Origin: Camellia lanceoleosa
Taxonomy: Eukaryota > Streptophyta > Magnoliopsida > Ericales > Theaceae
DNA length: 64,000 nucleotides
Assembly (NCBI GenBank): GCA_025200525.1
Contig: CM045762.1
Location: forward strand, 91,330,717-91,394,716
Direction: 5' to 3'
The position numbers were made by a program, and so were the translations under genes. This document shows, piece by piece, positions 22,774-33,727 of the stretch. The notes beneath the pieces were generated by a model. The model saw nothing but the letters and a program-made list of their open reading frames with translations. It made no database searches and had not been told where the DNA came from. The stretch's first letter is position 1; the number at the start of each line of letters is the position of its first letter.

Positions 22774-22830
22774 CCAATTGCAAAATAGAGCTCTAGAAAA
22801 ATAAGTCATAGGATAATGCTAAAGACTACT
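22774..22830 (+). repeat. Right copy of the 57-bp target duplication
   Basis: It matches 9987-10043 in length and direction with about five substitutions, then continues without interruption into flanking DNA (AAAAGGATAGGTCTAG), so it represents the undisturbed target. Confidence 0.85.
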
Positions 22831-23405
22831 AAAAGGATAGGTCTAGTACCTATATATATATGGCATTGGGCCCACAAGCAGGGTACTTTGCTTTGAACAT
22901 GTACTCAATACTCTAGAAAATTTCTAACATGCATATTTAAAAAGCAAATAATGAATGATAATGGCAAACAATATCTATCTAGCTGGCAACGAGCGACTAT
23001 AAGAGAGACCAAACAACTAATCCAGTCAGAGAAATTAAAGCATGTTATAATCGGTCAAGAAGAATGATAGAGAATATTAAGAGTGGTACTTTAAAACAAC
23101 CATTAATAATGTGCTATTTATTTTTTTTGTTAAAAAAAATAGATACAATAATATTGTCACAGTAGATGAAATTCATTACCATATCATTAATAGTGATACT
23201 AATTAATGCTCTGACTTATTTCCTTACCAAACAATAAAGCGATATAGATCTGTGCAAGATTTTTTACTTTTTATTTTTTATAAATTGGTAGCAAGTCCCA
23301 AGGCACAGAGGACCGTCTCTTTATCTGTGAAGAAACAAAAATCGAAGACACAAAAGTAAATGAAATGTGAATTTTATGCGCTTTTCATTTTCCTCCAATA
23401 GCTTA
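22831..23405. other. AT-rich intergenic DNA
   Basis: No ORF, RNA gene or repeat is recognised, apart from short A/T runs. Confidence 0.6.
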
Positions 23406-24657
23406 GGTGTTATGTGATAACACTTATATTTTTAGTTTTTTATTTATATTTATAAAAATTTTAAAAATTTAAATAAAAATTCGTTTGGTAAAATTTTTGA
23501 TTTATAAATTAGTAATCTCAGTTTATAAATTTGGCCAAAAAGTAAAAATATAAAAAATGTATTTCTGTTTTGAGTTTTCAGTTTTTTTTTTCACCACCCA
23601 ACACTAGTTATCACCCGTCACCATTTTCCACTACCATTTTCCGCCACCACCACCCACCCCCCACTACCACCTGCCACCATCACCCACCAGCCACCTGCCA
23701 CAAACTCGCCACCGCCACCCACCCCTTGCCACCACCGACCACCCACCGCCACCACTACGCCACCCACGTGTCACCACCACTCACCACTCACCGCCACTAC
23801 CATCCACACTGCCACCCACTACCACTAGCCACCCACCACCATCCACCACCCACCACTACCACCACCATCACCACCACCACCACCATCACCACACACCGCC
23901 ACTGTCACCCACCCATTCACCACCACCACCAGCACCCACCATCACCTATCCACCCGCCACCAACCCGCCACAACCTACCACCACCCGCCATCTGCCATCC
24001 ACCAGTCGCCGCCACTACCACCACCACCACCCACTCGTTACCATCCACCACCCGCCACCGTCACCCACCCATCCACCACCCACCTGCTATCATTCGCCAT
24101 CAGCCACCCACCTGCCACCACCACTCACCACACGCCGCCACCACCACCACCCACTCGCTACTACCCACCACTCGCCACTATCACCTACCCACCACCACCA
24201 CCACCCGCTATCTGCCATCCGCCACTACCACCCACCTGCCACCACCCACTACCACCCGCCATCCGCTACCCACCTGTCACCACCACCCACCACCCGCCAC
24301 CACCACCACTACCACCACCACCACCACCACCCACTCGCTACTACCCACCACCCACCACCCGCCATCGTCACCCACCTACCCACCCACCCACCACCACCAC
24401 CCACCCTCCACCACCTACCACCACCAGCTACTCACCACCCACTGTCACCACTTTCCACCACCGTCTTCTGCCGCCACTGGCCATCACTTGCCATTTCTCA
24501 CTCTTTTTTATATTTTTAAATTTTTTTAAACATTTTGTCAATTACCAAACGCGTTTGTAGTTTATGTTTTTCTAAAAATAAATAAAAAATAAACAAAAAC
24601 CAGTTTATAAAATTTTTGTAAATATAAACTGAAAACGTAAACGTTACCAAACACACC
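23406..24657. mobile_element. Inverted-repeat element carrying a CAC-rich minisatellite
   Basis: The left end GGTGTTATGTGATAACACTT and the right end read as reverse complement (GGTGTGTTTGGTAACGTTTA) continue into alignable T-rich arms (TTTAGTTTT..ATTTATAAAAATTTT against TTCAGTTTATATTTACAAAAATTTT). This gives imperfect terminal inverted repeats of 45-50 bp. Nearly all of the interior is the CAC/CCA array. No target duplication could be fixed and there is no transposase, so it would be non-autonomous. Superfamily not assigned. Confidence 0.55.
23590..24500 (+). repeat. CAC/CCA-rich minisatellite
   Basis: About 900 bp of variants on CCACCACCCACC, with recurring longer blocks such as CCACTCGCTACTACCCACCA (24148-24167 and 24331-24350). 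The open frame over it translates only to His/Pro/Thr runs, so I do not treat it as a gene. The extreme C-rich, G-poor strand bias is kept throughout. Confidence 0.9.
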
Positions 24658-25265
24658 TTTAATATTTTGTCAGAAATGAAGAAATAGAAAATAGAATAAG
24701 TGAAGAAGATGAAACAACACCTTGGACTTTGGCAAGAACTATACAATTGAACTTTACTCCATCTACAAATTAACCAAAAAATCAAGAGCTTATGCAATAA
24801 CTACAAAAAAGCAGATTCAATCGTCATTTGCTAGGAAAATAACTCTGAGGAAGGAAGCATGAGCATTTATGACTATATGACCACTACCTCTTGTAGTTGT
24901 GTGATCAAGGTACAAGGCATGGGGCCATCTTATTCGAAATGGAAAATATATCAACCAATAAAGCAATGAATCAAATGAAAACGTCAATAAATAATGGAGA
25001 ACTGTAGGTTTAAGCAATAAATTAAGATTCATATGTTGCTATAACAGCAAACAATCAATAGTTGCATGAATACGAACACAAAATATAAGCAAGAATGAAT
25101 GGTGGACAAAACAGTACATATAGGTTTACTTTTGATGCAGGTAAGAAAGATAATAGCTTATATAGAAAACAACCAGGAAAAATCGAAGCCATAAATGAAA
25201 AAGAAAATAAATTTAAAAAACGTCGCACCATTGCAGACTGAATTGCAAAGGACAAAAAACAATTT
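24658..25265. other. AT-rich intergenic DNA
   Basis: Nothing recognised beyond short spurious frames. Confidence 0.55.
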
Positions 25266-25515
25266 GCCTGTTTGGTGCAGCTTAAAAACTGCTTATTTCA
25301 GTTTTCAGCTTAATTTAAGTTATTTTAATGTGTTTGGTTTAGCTTATAACTTATAACTTATACCTTTTTAGAAGTCAGAAATCAGCTTATTCTTTGAGTG
25401 GGGCATGAGATGCTTAATTTATAAGTCAGAAATCAGTTTATGTTCATAATTATAAGTTATAAGCTGTTTAGGTATAAGCTATAAACACTTTCCCACAACT
25501 CTACTAAACAGGGCC
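25266..25515. mobile_element. MITE-like foldback element (~250 bp)
   Basis: The ends GCCTGTTTGGTGCAGCTTA and, as reverse complement, GGCCCTGTTTAGTAGAG form terminal inverted repeats. The interior repeats AAGTCAGAAATCAG (25371 and 25422) and many ATAAGTTATAAGC-type segments that can pair. Ends of the type CCTGTTTGG with CAGCTTATAAGC interiors are common in plant MITEs, possibly hAT-related. Confidence 0.6.
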
Positions 25516-25817
25516 AATAGCAGAATTGATAAACACAAAGCATGAAAGCCACAATACATCATTTAAAATTGATGGGAATAGAAGACATTAAAGATCTTTT
25601 TTTTTTTTTAATAAAGAAATTAAGTAAAAGTGAAACCTTCAAATATGTGAATAAGGTGCGAGAATAAGGAGCAAATCAAGCAAATGAGAACTAAGCGAAG
25701 CAAGAAGGAGCATCTCCAATTCATCTTTTCTTTTATCCAATTTAAATTTGATGAAAAAGCAATGCACGCAAAATAATAGAAACAACCAACAAGATATATA
25801 TGTATAGGAAAATGTTT

Positions 25818-25947
25818 GGTAACTCAAAATTTTGTGGTTCAAATGGCTTAAATCTGTCAAAACGACGTCGTTTTACACTCAAAATCTGTCAAAATGATGT
25901 CGTTTTGAGTGATTTGAACAATTTGAGCCATAAAATTTTGAATTACC
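25818..25947. mobile_element. Palindromic MITE-like element (130 bp)
   Basis: The left arm GGTAACTCAAAATTTTGTGG and the right arm, read as reverse complement GGTAATTCAAAATTTTATGG, pair over most of the unit. It also holds the perfect palindrome AAAACGACGTCGTTTT (25859-25874) and a related ATGATGTCGTTTT in the other arm, so the whole unit could fold into a long hairpin. Confidence 0.6.
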
Positions 25948-26724
25948 TAGTATTGTTGGTATGTATATATACAAACACACACACACAAAAAAAAAAAAAA
26001 AAACACAAATAGATAACCAGAAAGGCCTCTGTTTTCCCCCTAATTTAACCACAGCAGGCGAGCACAAACAAGAATAAACTAAACATTAAAAGTCAGATCC
26101 CAAACTAAAGCAGGAAAAAATGGTTTCTTACATAGTGATATGGTTTCAAATAACCTAAATCTTGAATCCAACTAACCTACAAATAGGAAATCAACAGAAA
26201 TCAAACTGCAAAAAGAGGACTGTAACAAAAAGGAAAATTATTCAGAGCATTAAATAGTTGAACAATGGCTAAAAACAAAATACATAGGACGTAAGTATAA
26301 CAACATGAAATTTTAAAAAATGCCCAAAACATTTGACAAAAGCAAACTTTTCTTCAACACAGCAGAGCTTGACCCACAGATTTGTAAATAATAATAAAAT
26401 TTAAAAGAAAATCAATCAATCTTATAATCTTAAAAATAAAAACACAAAGGCACATAAAAAAATAAAAATAAAAAAGGTAAAAGATGAGCAAATATGAGAA
26501 GAGAAATACATTTAAAAAAATGTACAAATAGCTATCTTAAAAATGCATGCTTGATATACCTCAACAATTTACAATATGACACAAGTAGAAATAAATTTAG
26601 ATTTAACAAAAAATATACCCACAAAATAGCATGAAAGTGACAAAAAATATTTTCTTGTAATTCAATCTGTAATGCATGTATATGACTTGTAGCTAACTGA
26701 AATTGCATGTGACAACGAAGAAAA
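25948..26724. other. AT-rich intergenic DNA, possibly intronic
   Basis: It contains a poly-A run after a CACACACA tract (25976-26003) and otherwise unstructured AT-rich sequence. If the gene start at 26725-27130 is real, this would be its first large intron. Confidence 0.4.
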
Positions 26725-27130
26725 TTACCCAACAAAATGGGTTGAAATCTGATCTCGAACAAGCTTCAATGGAAGATCAAGGGTTTCGAAGCAGAGGTCA
26801 CCAAACGCATATTTGACGCCATCGATCTGATTGGACCCGTTTCTGGTAAGCTTGGAGATCGTCATACAGATTACAAACCCATCGCCGTCGAAATCATGAA
26901 CCCATCGTTACATCGTCGAGATCCATTTCCCGTAGGGTTTCTGCAAATAGCAAAATAGTAAAGAGGAGAGAAGAATAAGAGAAAGAAAATTGTCGAAAAG
27001 TGGGATGTACCGATGAGAAGATGAAATGAAAACCCTCTGAACTGGTTTTCTGCAAATCCTTCTATCGTCATAGTTTTCTTAGCCTTTTCATTTGAGGTTT
27101 CGGATTCATCTTTGTCTCTGTTCTCGCTGA
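26725..27130 (-). other. Possible 5' end of a host gene (leader, small intron, first coding exon)
   Basis: On the minus strand, GC-richer DNA with TCTGTTCTCGCTGACGC-like leader sequence leads to a likely intron (donor GTACATCC near 27011, acceptor TTGCTATTTGCAG near 26945), then AAACCCTACGGGAAATGG. A 46-codon frame starts at 26865 (MTISKLTRNGSNQIDGVKYA) and ends at 26725, and a donor-like GTAATT overlaps its stop. The mix of leader, splice-like signals and codon-like sequence stands out from the AT-rich surroundings. I do not recognise the protein and found no later exon. It could also be a captured gene fragment. Confidence 0.35.
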
Positions 27131-27199
27131 CGCTATAGAAGAGGAAGGTTGTTGTTTGACAACGAGTCTTGCTGGTTTTTGCATGGGAGAAAGAAGCAA

Positions 27200-28660
27200 A
27201 AGAAGAGAGGAAGCCAAAATAAAAAAAAAGGTGCTAATAAATGATTTTATTGTCTAATAAATTTCATGAAAATTTTTTTTTAAGAAAAAATAATATTAAT
27301 TATAAATTTTAGTGATAATTTATAAAAATTATAATTAAAAAAAATTATTCATTGCTAATTTTTAGTAATATATATATAAAATTATCAAAAAAAAATATTT
27401 TTAATGAAAATTTTATCAAAATTTATTTTTAATAGAATTATATAAAAATTAAATCTAATTATTAAAACCTATTAATAATTTATCCAAATAAATAACAATC
27501 TCTTTTTTTCAAGCAGAAGTAGCAGGGGCTGCGGTGGTTTCCCAAGACAAACTCACAACCACTCCCAAATTACCGAATAAACCTCATGTTGTTATGAAGC
27601 ATAAAGGCTAAATGAGGGCAAAATAGGAAACAAAAATGAGAGCCTCTTTTACAGTAGCAGGTAGTAACTCGTTCTTATGTTATAATAAGATAAAGATAAG
27701 ATAAGATCAAAATTGCTATGTGAGATCATGGTAGGAGTAGAGAGAATGGATGTCAAGTTTTCAACAGTTTTGTTTGTTGATTTTTTACATTTTCAATCCT
27801 TAAAATAACTGCTAGGCAAAGTTGAATATTTTTATAAAAAAATTAGTATAATTATGATTATTTTTAGAAATCAAAGTTTTGTGATATAGTTCACGCCAAT
27901 TGATTTGTGTATTTTATATAATAGAGTAGATATACATAATTATTTTAAAATAAATAATGTGTATTATAGAATTTTTCATATATATATATATTAAGTATAC
28001 ACATTCTAATTGTGTGTAAAAATTTAGGAGTGGAGATAAAGAGAAAGAGAATGCTAGGTATAGTGGATAGTAATTATTGATTTAGTGATTTTATTTCTTG
28101 ATCTTGATAATAATTGTTGTGTGATAAATATTTTGAAAAAATATAACTGTGGGTTCTTTGGAAATTAAAACTATATGATAAAGTGTTCATAGAAAGTGAA
28201 TTGTGTACTTCATATATTAGTATAGATAGTGTATATGTATATATATATATATATATATTAGCAATAGGTGCAAAATGATGATTTCTTTAAATATTTTACA
28301 TCTAAATTTTTGGACAGCTCATGAATGAGAAAGATGAGTTGAATTTAAAATTTGTTAGCAATTATTTATCAAATACAAAGTTTTAAATTAACTAATGTAG
28401 ACATTTCATTTTAATTGGCCTTAAGCCTTGAGCGCTTCGCTGTAAGCACCCAATAATGAAAGTTGAAACAAGCAGAACTTCGATATTTCTAGCAAAAGCC
28501 ATATCTAATAGTGGATCCCAACCTCACACCCATTTTGGCCAACTGTTTTTAGACCATTAAAACCATTTTCAAAATGTTTTTAGCTATGTAGAATTCAATC
28601 ATTTCTATGATGTTCAAGCTCACTTTTCAAAACATTGTACTTTTAGTAACCGAGCGAAGA
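27200..28660. other. AT-rich intergenic DNA with simple repeats
   Basis: A/T runs, a (TA)n tract at about 28226-28258 and a second TA-rich tract near 27978. No gene seen. Confidence 0.6.
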
Positions 28661-28919
28661 CAAAGTAGAAATGAATGAAAATGAAGAGAATTCTTTAGAA
28701 AAATCATGTTTTCTATTCTTTTTTTTTGCCTTAGCCGTACAGAATTGGCCTAGCCGGACAACTTTAATGTTTGGATGTACAACTTTGTACGGGCCGGACA
28801 AAAAAGTGAAGGCCAGACAAGTTTTGTTTAGTCAGACAACATTGGCGAGAAACAGAGCAATTTCTAGAAGATGGTCCTCCATGCATGTGGAGGTGCCACC
28901 TCCGCAATTTTTAGGGAAT

Positions 28920-29210
28920 TGCAGGGCAAGCAACCTCTTGGCCTATAAATACACCCTTCTTTTCAGAGGATTAGGGGTTGAAAGGTTTACAAGAGCATAG
29001 AGACACCCACTTGATCTCAAAGCTTTTGAACCTTCAAATTTCTCTCTCTTTCTCTGTCTCTCTATCTCTTCCCCTCTATCTATACATACACCTCCCTTGA
29101 AGCTTTTCTTGCTGAAATTCAAGGAAGATTTCAGAAGCTTGAGGGTGTCTAGAGTGGAGTTTGCTAATCAAGGAGCTCTTCCTTTCTACTTGAAGTAAGT
29201 TCTTGAATTT
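28920..29210 (+). promoter_or_regulatory. Orphan TATA box and pyrimidine-rich leader with splice donor
   Basis: CCTATAAATACACCC (about 28939-28953) is a strong plant TATA box. About 70-140 bases downstream lies a CT-rich leader (TTTCTCTCTCTTTCTCTGTCTCTC). A donor GTAAGT occurs at 29194-29199 after CTACTTGAA. Upstream, imperfect GCCGGACAA/GCCAGACAA motifs recur (28750-28835). No coding exon follows before the solo LTR at 30023. It may be a promoter of an old LTR-type element or of a non-coding transcript. Confidence 0.4.
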
Positions 29211-30017
29211 TCTCATCACTTTTTTCTTTCTTTCTATTTTATTTTCTTTCCTCTGTTGCTAAACACTCTATAATTCTGAATTCTATTGTTTAAGATGTGA
29301 TTGGGCCTGAGGATAGTGGAGAGGATTTGCCACCCCTCTAGAGGAATTGATTAGATTGCTTTCTTACACTTTCTCGCTCATTTTTTCACCTCCCAAACAT
29401 TCTATTTTTTGATTTTCTTTGATAATTTAGATTGATTATGGACTTGTACAGAGGGTCTTAATCCTACCCTATGTTTGGTTTTCATTATTCTGTTGTTTTC
29501 TTTCACTCTCTTTTGTTTTTTCTCACTTTCTCAGCAATTTTCTCATCACCCAAACAAGTTTAATTCTCATAATTCAATATTTGTTCACACATTAATGAAC
29601 TATCGTGATTGTTTTATAGTGTTAATTGGGTGATTAGAGAGCTTTGCTTCCATTTTTTTTTTTTTTTTGCATTTTCTCTTATTTACTCTCTACTTTCTTG
29701 GAGGCCAAGCATAGTTTCCACCTAGAAATGATTTGCAATCTACTCTTTCATCCACTCTTAACATGGATTTAAGCATCTATTTGTTCCTTTCCATGAGAGA
29801 TAATGTAAATTCTTACTAATTTCTTTGATTTACTCCTTGTTCTAGTTTCATTTCATTTGTCGCTTCTATGATCCTCATTGAGTTTCCCATATCTTTAATG
29901 ATCAAGGGAGTTCTATCTTCTCATGATTACTCCATGATGAGAATGGTGGATTTTTGCTTATTTTGATTCCTTATTTTTCATTACTTTATTGCTTTTATGA
30001 TCATCATATGATAAGTC
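29211..30017. other. T-rich DNA downstream of the orphan leader
   Basis: It is pyrimidine-rich with many CTTTT/CTCA stretches and no open frame of note. It could be intron-like continuation of the transcript unit above, later split by the solo LTR. Confidence 0.4.
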
Positions 30018-30022
30018 ATATT
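30018..30022 (+). repeat. Target duplication CATAT, left of the solo LTR
   Basis: CATAT directly before TGTAACGCC; repeated at 60900-60904 directly after TGTTACA. Confidence 0.9.
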
Positions 30023-31287
30023 GTAACGCCCCGATATTTATATCACCTCATTTGTTAATAATCCATTATTAATTCTCCAATTTCAGGGCACTTATGTGAA
30101 CAATAAATAAAAGTAAATAATTTTATAAACTGGAATCCGTCACATTCTCAAAGATTCCTCTTCAAGTTCTTTATAATGATTTACAATACACTGAAATATA
30201 AATAATAAAAGAAAGAAAAAAATTAAATACACCAAAATTGCCATAAGGGCTTACACCTTTCAAGACTAAGGGCCTTGATTTCAATAAATAAAATCATAAC
30301 TCGACAAATAAGCTCAATAGTTGTATGCAAACAACATCAAAGAAGTTTTAGCACTCCGTGTTGAATTCCATTCACTTTTCAACGATATCATGGGTCACAT
30401 TCGTCACCTGGAGTTTTAGGATATCCAGCCTATAAAAAGGGAATGAACTTTTACGCCTAATAGGAATTAAACTTAACGACATGTATGAATGTGCAATATA
30501 AATATGCTCTTGCAGCAGTGCCATGCCATGCATACGACTTAACTTTATTTGGAAACTACATTGTGAAATACATAGTTTGTAACCCATGTTTGACCAAACT
30601 CATTAACCATTGTCATATCCAAGAACTTTCATTTTGTAATAAACACCACGTAAGATATCTCAAATACTTCCCACATTTACTGGCCGCCAAACTTCTTACT
30701 TTTTGAAAACCTCCACATTTACCGGCCAGCAAGCACGAAGGGACAATTGGACACCTGTTTCATTCTAAAAACATCTCCACATTTTTTGACTACCAAGCGC
30801 AGAGGGGCTATTGGGCATCTTTACCAAAAGACCAATGACATCCCCACATTTTTCGGCCACCGAACACGGAAGGGCAATTGGATACCTCAACACACACAAC
30901 GCATTTCCAAAACCACACACCCGCCTTTAAAAAAAAATTCAATACTTAATCCAACACCATGGGAGCGCAATGCAATGCATGAGTTTCCAAACATTCCTCT
31001 TTATCCAAAATTCCTTTTAATTACACAAGAATTCAACAAATAAAAACTAATGAACTATTCTCATTTTCAAGACTCCAAGTCCTACTCTTTACCAACCATC
31101 ATCTCATGCAAAACATTACCTTACATCATTCCAAGTGTTCATGCAATTCAACTTCTTTAAATCATCAATAATATCATCATAGATAATAAATTTATCCAAC
31201 ACACTTATCCATATGTAAAATCAATTTAATTTTCAACATAAGGTACCAATTAGTTCAAACCCTGTTTTAATTTAAAAATCCCAAATC

Positions 31288-31292
31288 TAGGG
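31288..31292 (+). repeat. Target duplication TAGGG, left of element 3
   Basis: TAGGG stands directly before TGTAACATGCCCGGG and again at 60206-60210 directly after GGGTGTCTACA. Confidence 0.93.
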
Positions 31293-32479
31293 TGTAACAT
31301 GCCCGGGGGTACCCACGCGCGTTAAACAGTTCGGACTCCCGAGATCTCTTTGATCTCAAGTTTCACGAGTGCAATGTGAAACATAGATGAGAGTCCAGAT
31401 TTGACAACTTTTATTGAAAATCTATTTTATTGCAATTTTGTCAAAAATGGACTGCGTCATTAGATTTCAGAGTCGCCACCTAATATTTTGAGAAATTAGG
31501 AAACCCATGACTTAGTGCCAAGGCCACTGTTCGTCGTAACCAAGGATGATTGGCTCGGAACCTTAGGTATGAGAGGGGAAGGTCAATAATGAGCATCCCC
31601 GCTCACTCGATCAAATGATCGGCCTCTACTAAACCATGATATGAATTTTATTTTCTTTATATGTTCATTTCTGATTATTTAATAAATCCTAAAATTTACT
31701 ATGTGAAACATACAAGTATAGACTATGTCACCCATTTTGGAACAACTTGATTTCATGTAGTTTTGAAAGAGTTTTGAAAATGTATAACTCAAATAAATTG
31801 AGTTTACAAACATGAAAATCAACATCATTCCAAATTAAGCGACACAACCTCCATCCACTGGCATTCATACAGTTATATCACATAAGCAAATAGCCACATG
31901 GTAGGATGCTTAAACATAGTAAGAAAAACACACATAAACGGGATGCTAAAGCATAAAAACTTACATGTTTGATGACCCACGAACAAGCTACAAAACAAAG
32001 TTAGTAAAACATGCATGATCTTATATACAAAATCCTAATGCAATTCACTCATGGGATGCAACTAAAGATTCGGCTTCTAAGATATGACATGTGAATCATC
32101 TCAAGAACATGAGGTATCGCACATAATCACATAGAAATTGATTAAATCCACAAATGCAAACTTCGCCGAATCAAGATGCATGAAACATGGATGCAAAGCA
32201 TGAATATGATGAAAAATAAATATGATATTTATGTACAAATAAGGAAAGCAAGTAAAAGAATGGGATAGAAAGAAGCGGGGATGGGAAATTATTACAACAC
32301 TTGAATTATTACATATCCAAATAAAGGAGGAGGAGGAAAACGAATAGTACAGCAAACTAAAAAAAATCCTTACAAACTCTCAAAAATAAAAAATAAAATA
32401 AAGAAACTTTATGTGCGCCGGAAAATATTTTGCTTGACGTAGGAAGACCGCTCCATTCTGTCCGGGGAAACTTATTTTG

Positions 32480-32705
32480 CAGGAACACTATTCATCCCGA
32501 GATACTATTCGCTGGCGGAAGTTACTATTCACCATGACAATTACTATTCACCTTTCTTGATCGTTATTCATCTTATCGGGCATTTTTCATCCGCAGTTAC
32601 TATTCATCGCCGGAGATACTATTCATTGACGGGGTTACTATTCACCACCGGAAGTTACTATTTGCCGCTGGAGGTTACTATTCACCACCGATCACTATTC
32701 ATCCA
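32480..32705. repeat. TACTATTCA minisatellite within the LTR (LTR A copy)
   Basis: About ten irregular units of 18-25 bp, each with (T)TACTATTCATC/CACC followed by GCCGGAG- or GACGGGG-like bases. The same run is present in LTR B (55545-55755) and LTR C (58700-58925), with unit gains and losses. It lies downstream of the TATA box, so it would be transcribed. Confidence 0.8.
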
Positions 32706-32717
32706 GTGGGGTCACAT

Positions 32718-32990
32718 CTTTTAACAAATTAGGTAGTTCGACCAACCATTTAAAGTGGTAAAATTACAACAATTTATAAATAGTAAACTACAACATTTTA
32801 TGTAAATTACAACAGTTTATATACAAATTAGGTGGTTCGACCGACCATTTAAAGTGGTAAAATTACAACAATTTACAAATAGTAAATTACAACATTTTAT
32901 GTAAATTATAACAGTTTATATACAACAGTAAATTATAGCAGATAAAGTAGTAAAATTAGGTGGTTCGACCGACCATTTAAAGAGATAAAA
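32718..32990. repeat. ~100-bp repeat GGTGGTTCGACCGACCATTTAA within the LTR
   Basis: AAATTAGGTGGTTCGACC and the following ~80 bases (TTACAACAATTTATAAATAG, TACAACATTTTATG) occur about two and a half times here, and again in LTR B (55780-56065) and LTR C (58945-59200). GGTTCGACC sits inside a short palindrome (GGTCGAACC-like). Confidence 0.75.
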
Positions 32991-33324
32991 AACAATTATG
33001 AAAAGCAATAAATGAAGTACTTAAATAAACTATATCACATTTTGAAATTAAATGAAAGTTTACGAAAACTCACCTTTCGGGGAAATGATGAATTTTCTGA
33101 TTCACAAACTTTCTTTTGATTACCCTCAAGTCTATGGAATGTGTTCTCAATTCTCAGTCCAAAATTTAGAATTACAACTTTAGCGGTTCCTTCTTTCTGA
33201 TTCTTTTCTCTCAAAATTCTCTCGCACCAATTCCTTTTTTTTTTATTCTCTCTTCCAATTTTTTTAGACTCTTCTGATCTCTCCCCCGCCAAAAAATTCT
33301 CCTCGTCCTTCTCTGATCTTCCCC

Positions 33325-33430
33325 CTTTTATAGAAAATAATTGTAAGAAAAAGACAAAAGAAGAAACGGTGGTGGAAGGAGTTGATTTCAAAAGATGCAC
33401 AGTGATTTTACTGTGCATTGCACAGTAAAA
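33325..33430 (-). promoter_or_regulatory. LTR core promoter: TATA box and upstream palindrome (LTR A)
   Basis: On the minus strand CTATAAAAGGGGGA (about 33325-33338) is the TATA box. About 70 bases upstream is a 25-bp palindrome (33406-33430) with 12-base arms TTTTACTGTGCA and TGCACAGTAAAA around one base. It is kept exactly in LTR B (56484-56508) and LTR C (59623-59647), so it could be a protein-binding site of the promoter. Confidence 0.65.
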
Positions 33431-33698
33431 TTACCATGCACTTTATAATATAATAATATATAAAAGGAATTATTAGCATAAATATATGTACAAATACCCA
33501 AAAAAATATATAAAAACACAAAAATACGTAAAATTAAAATGCATGGACTAATAAAATATATTTTAGTAGGCCAAATATGCAACATAATTTGACCAAAGCG
33601 GGTCTAAAGGCACAGAAAACAAAAAGACGCACGATGGAAGTGTAGTGAATTTTTTTTCAAAGGAGGAATAATACCCTTATATAATGTAATATTGTATA

Positions 33699-33727
33699 CT
33701 AGCGTATGCCCGTGCCTGAAGGCACGG
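33699..33727 (-). other. Helitron 3' terminus: hairpin and CTAG
   Basis: CCGTGCC and GGCACGG form a 7-bp stem with a 4-base loop (33710-33727), seven bases before the terminal CTAG, which is followed by T. Stem, spacing and CTRR end are diagnostic of Helitron 3' termini. Confidence 0.92.

Noticed and set aside
23570..24529. 319-codon open frame rich in His, Pro and Thr
   Set aside because: It is the translation of the CAC/CCA minisatellite; no domain, no start context, and the frame is open only because the repeat lacks stop codons.
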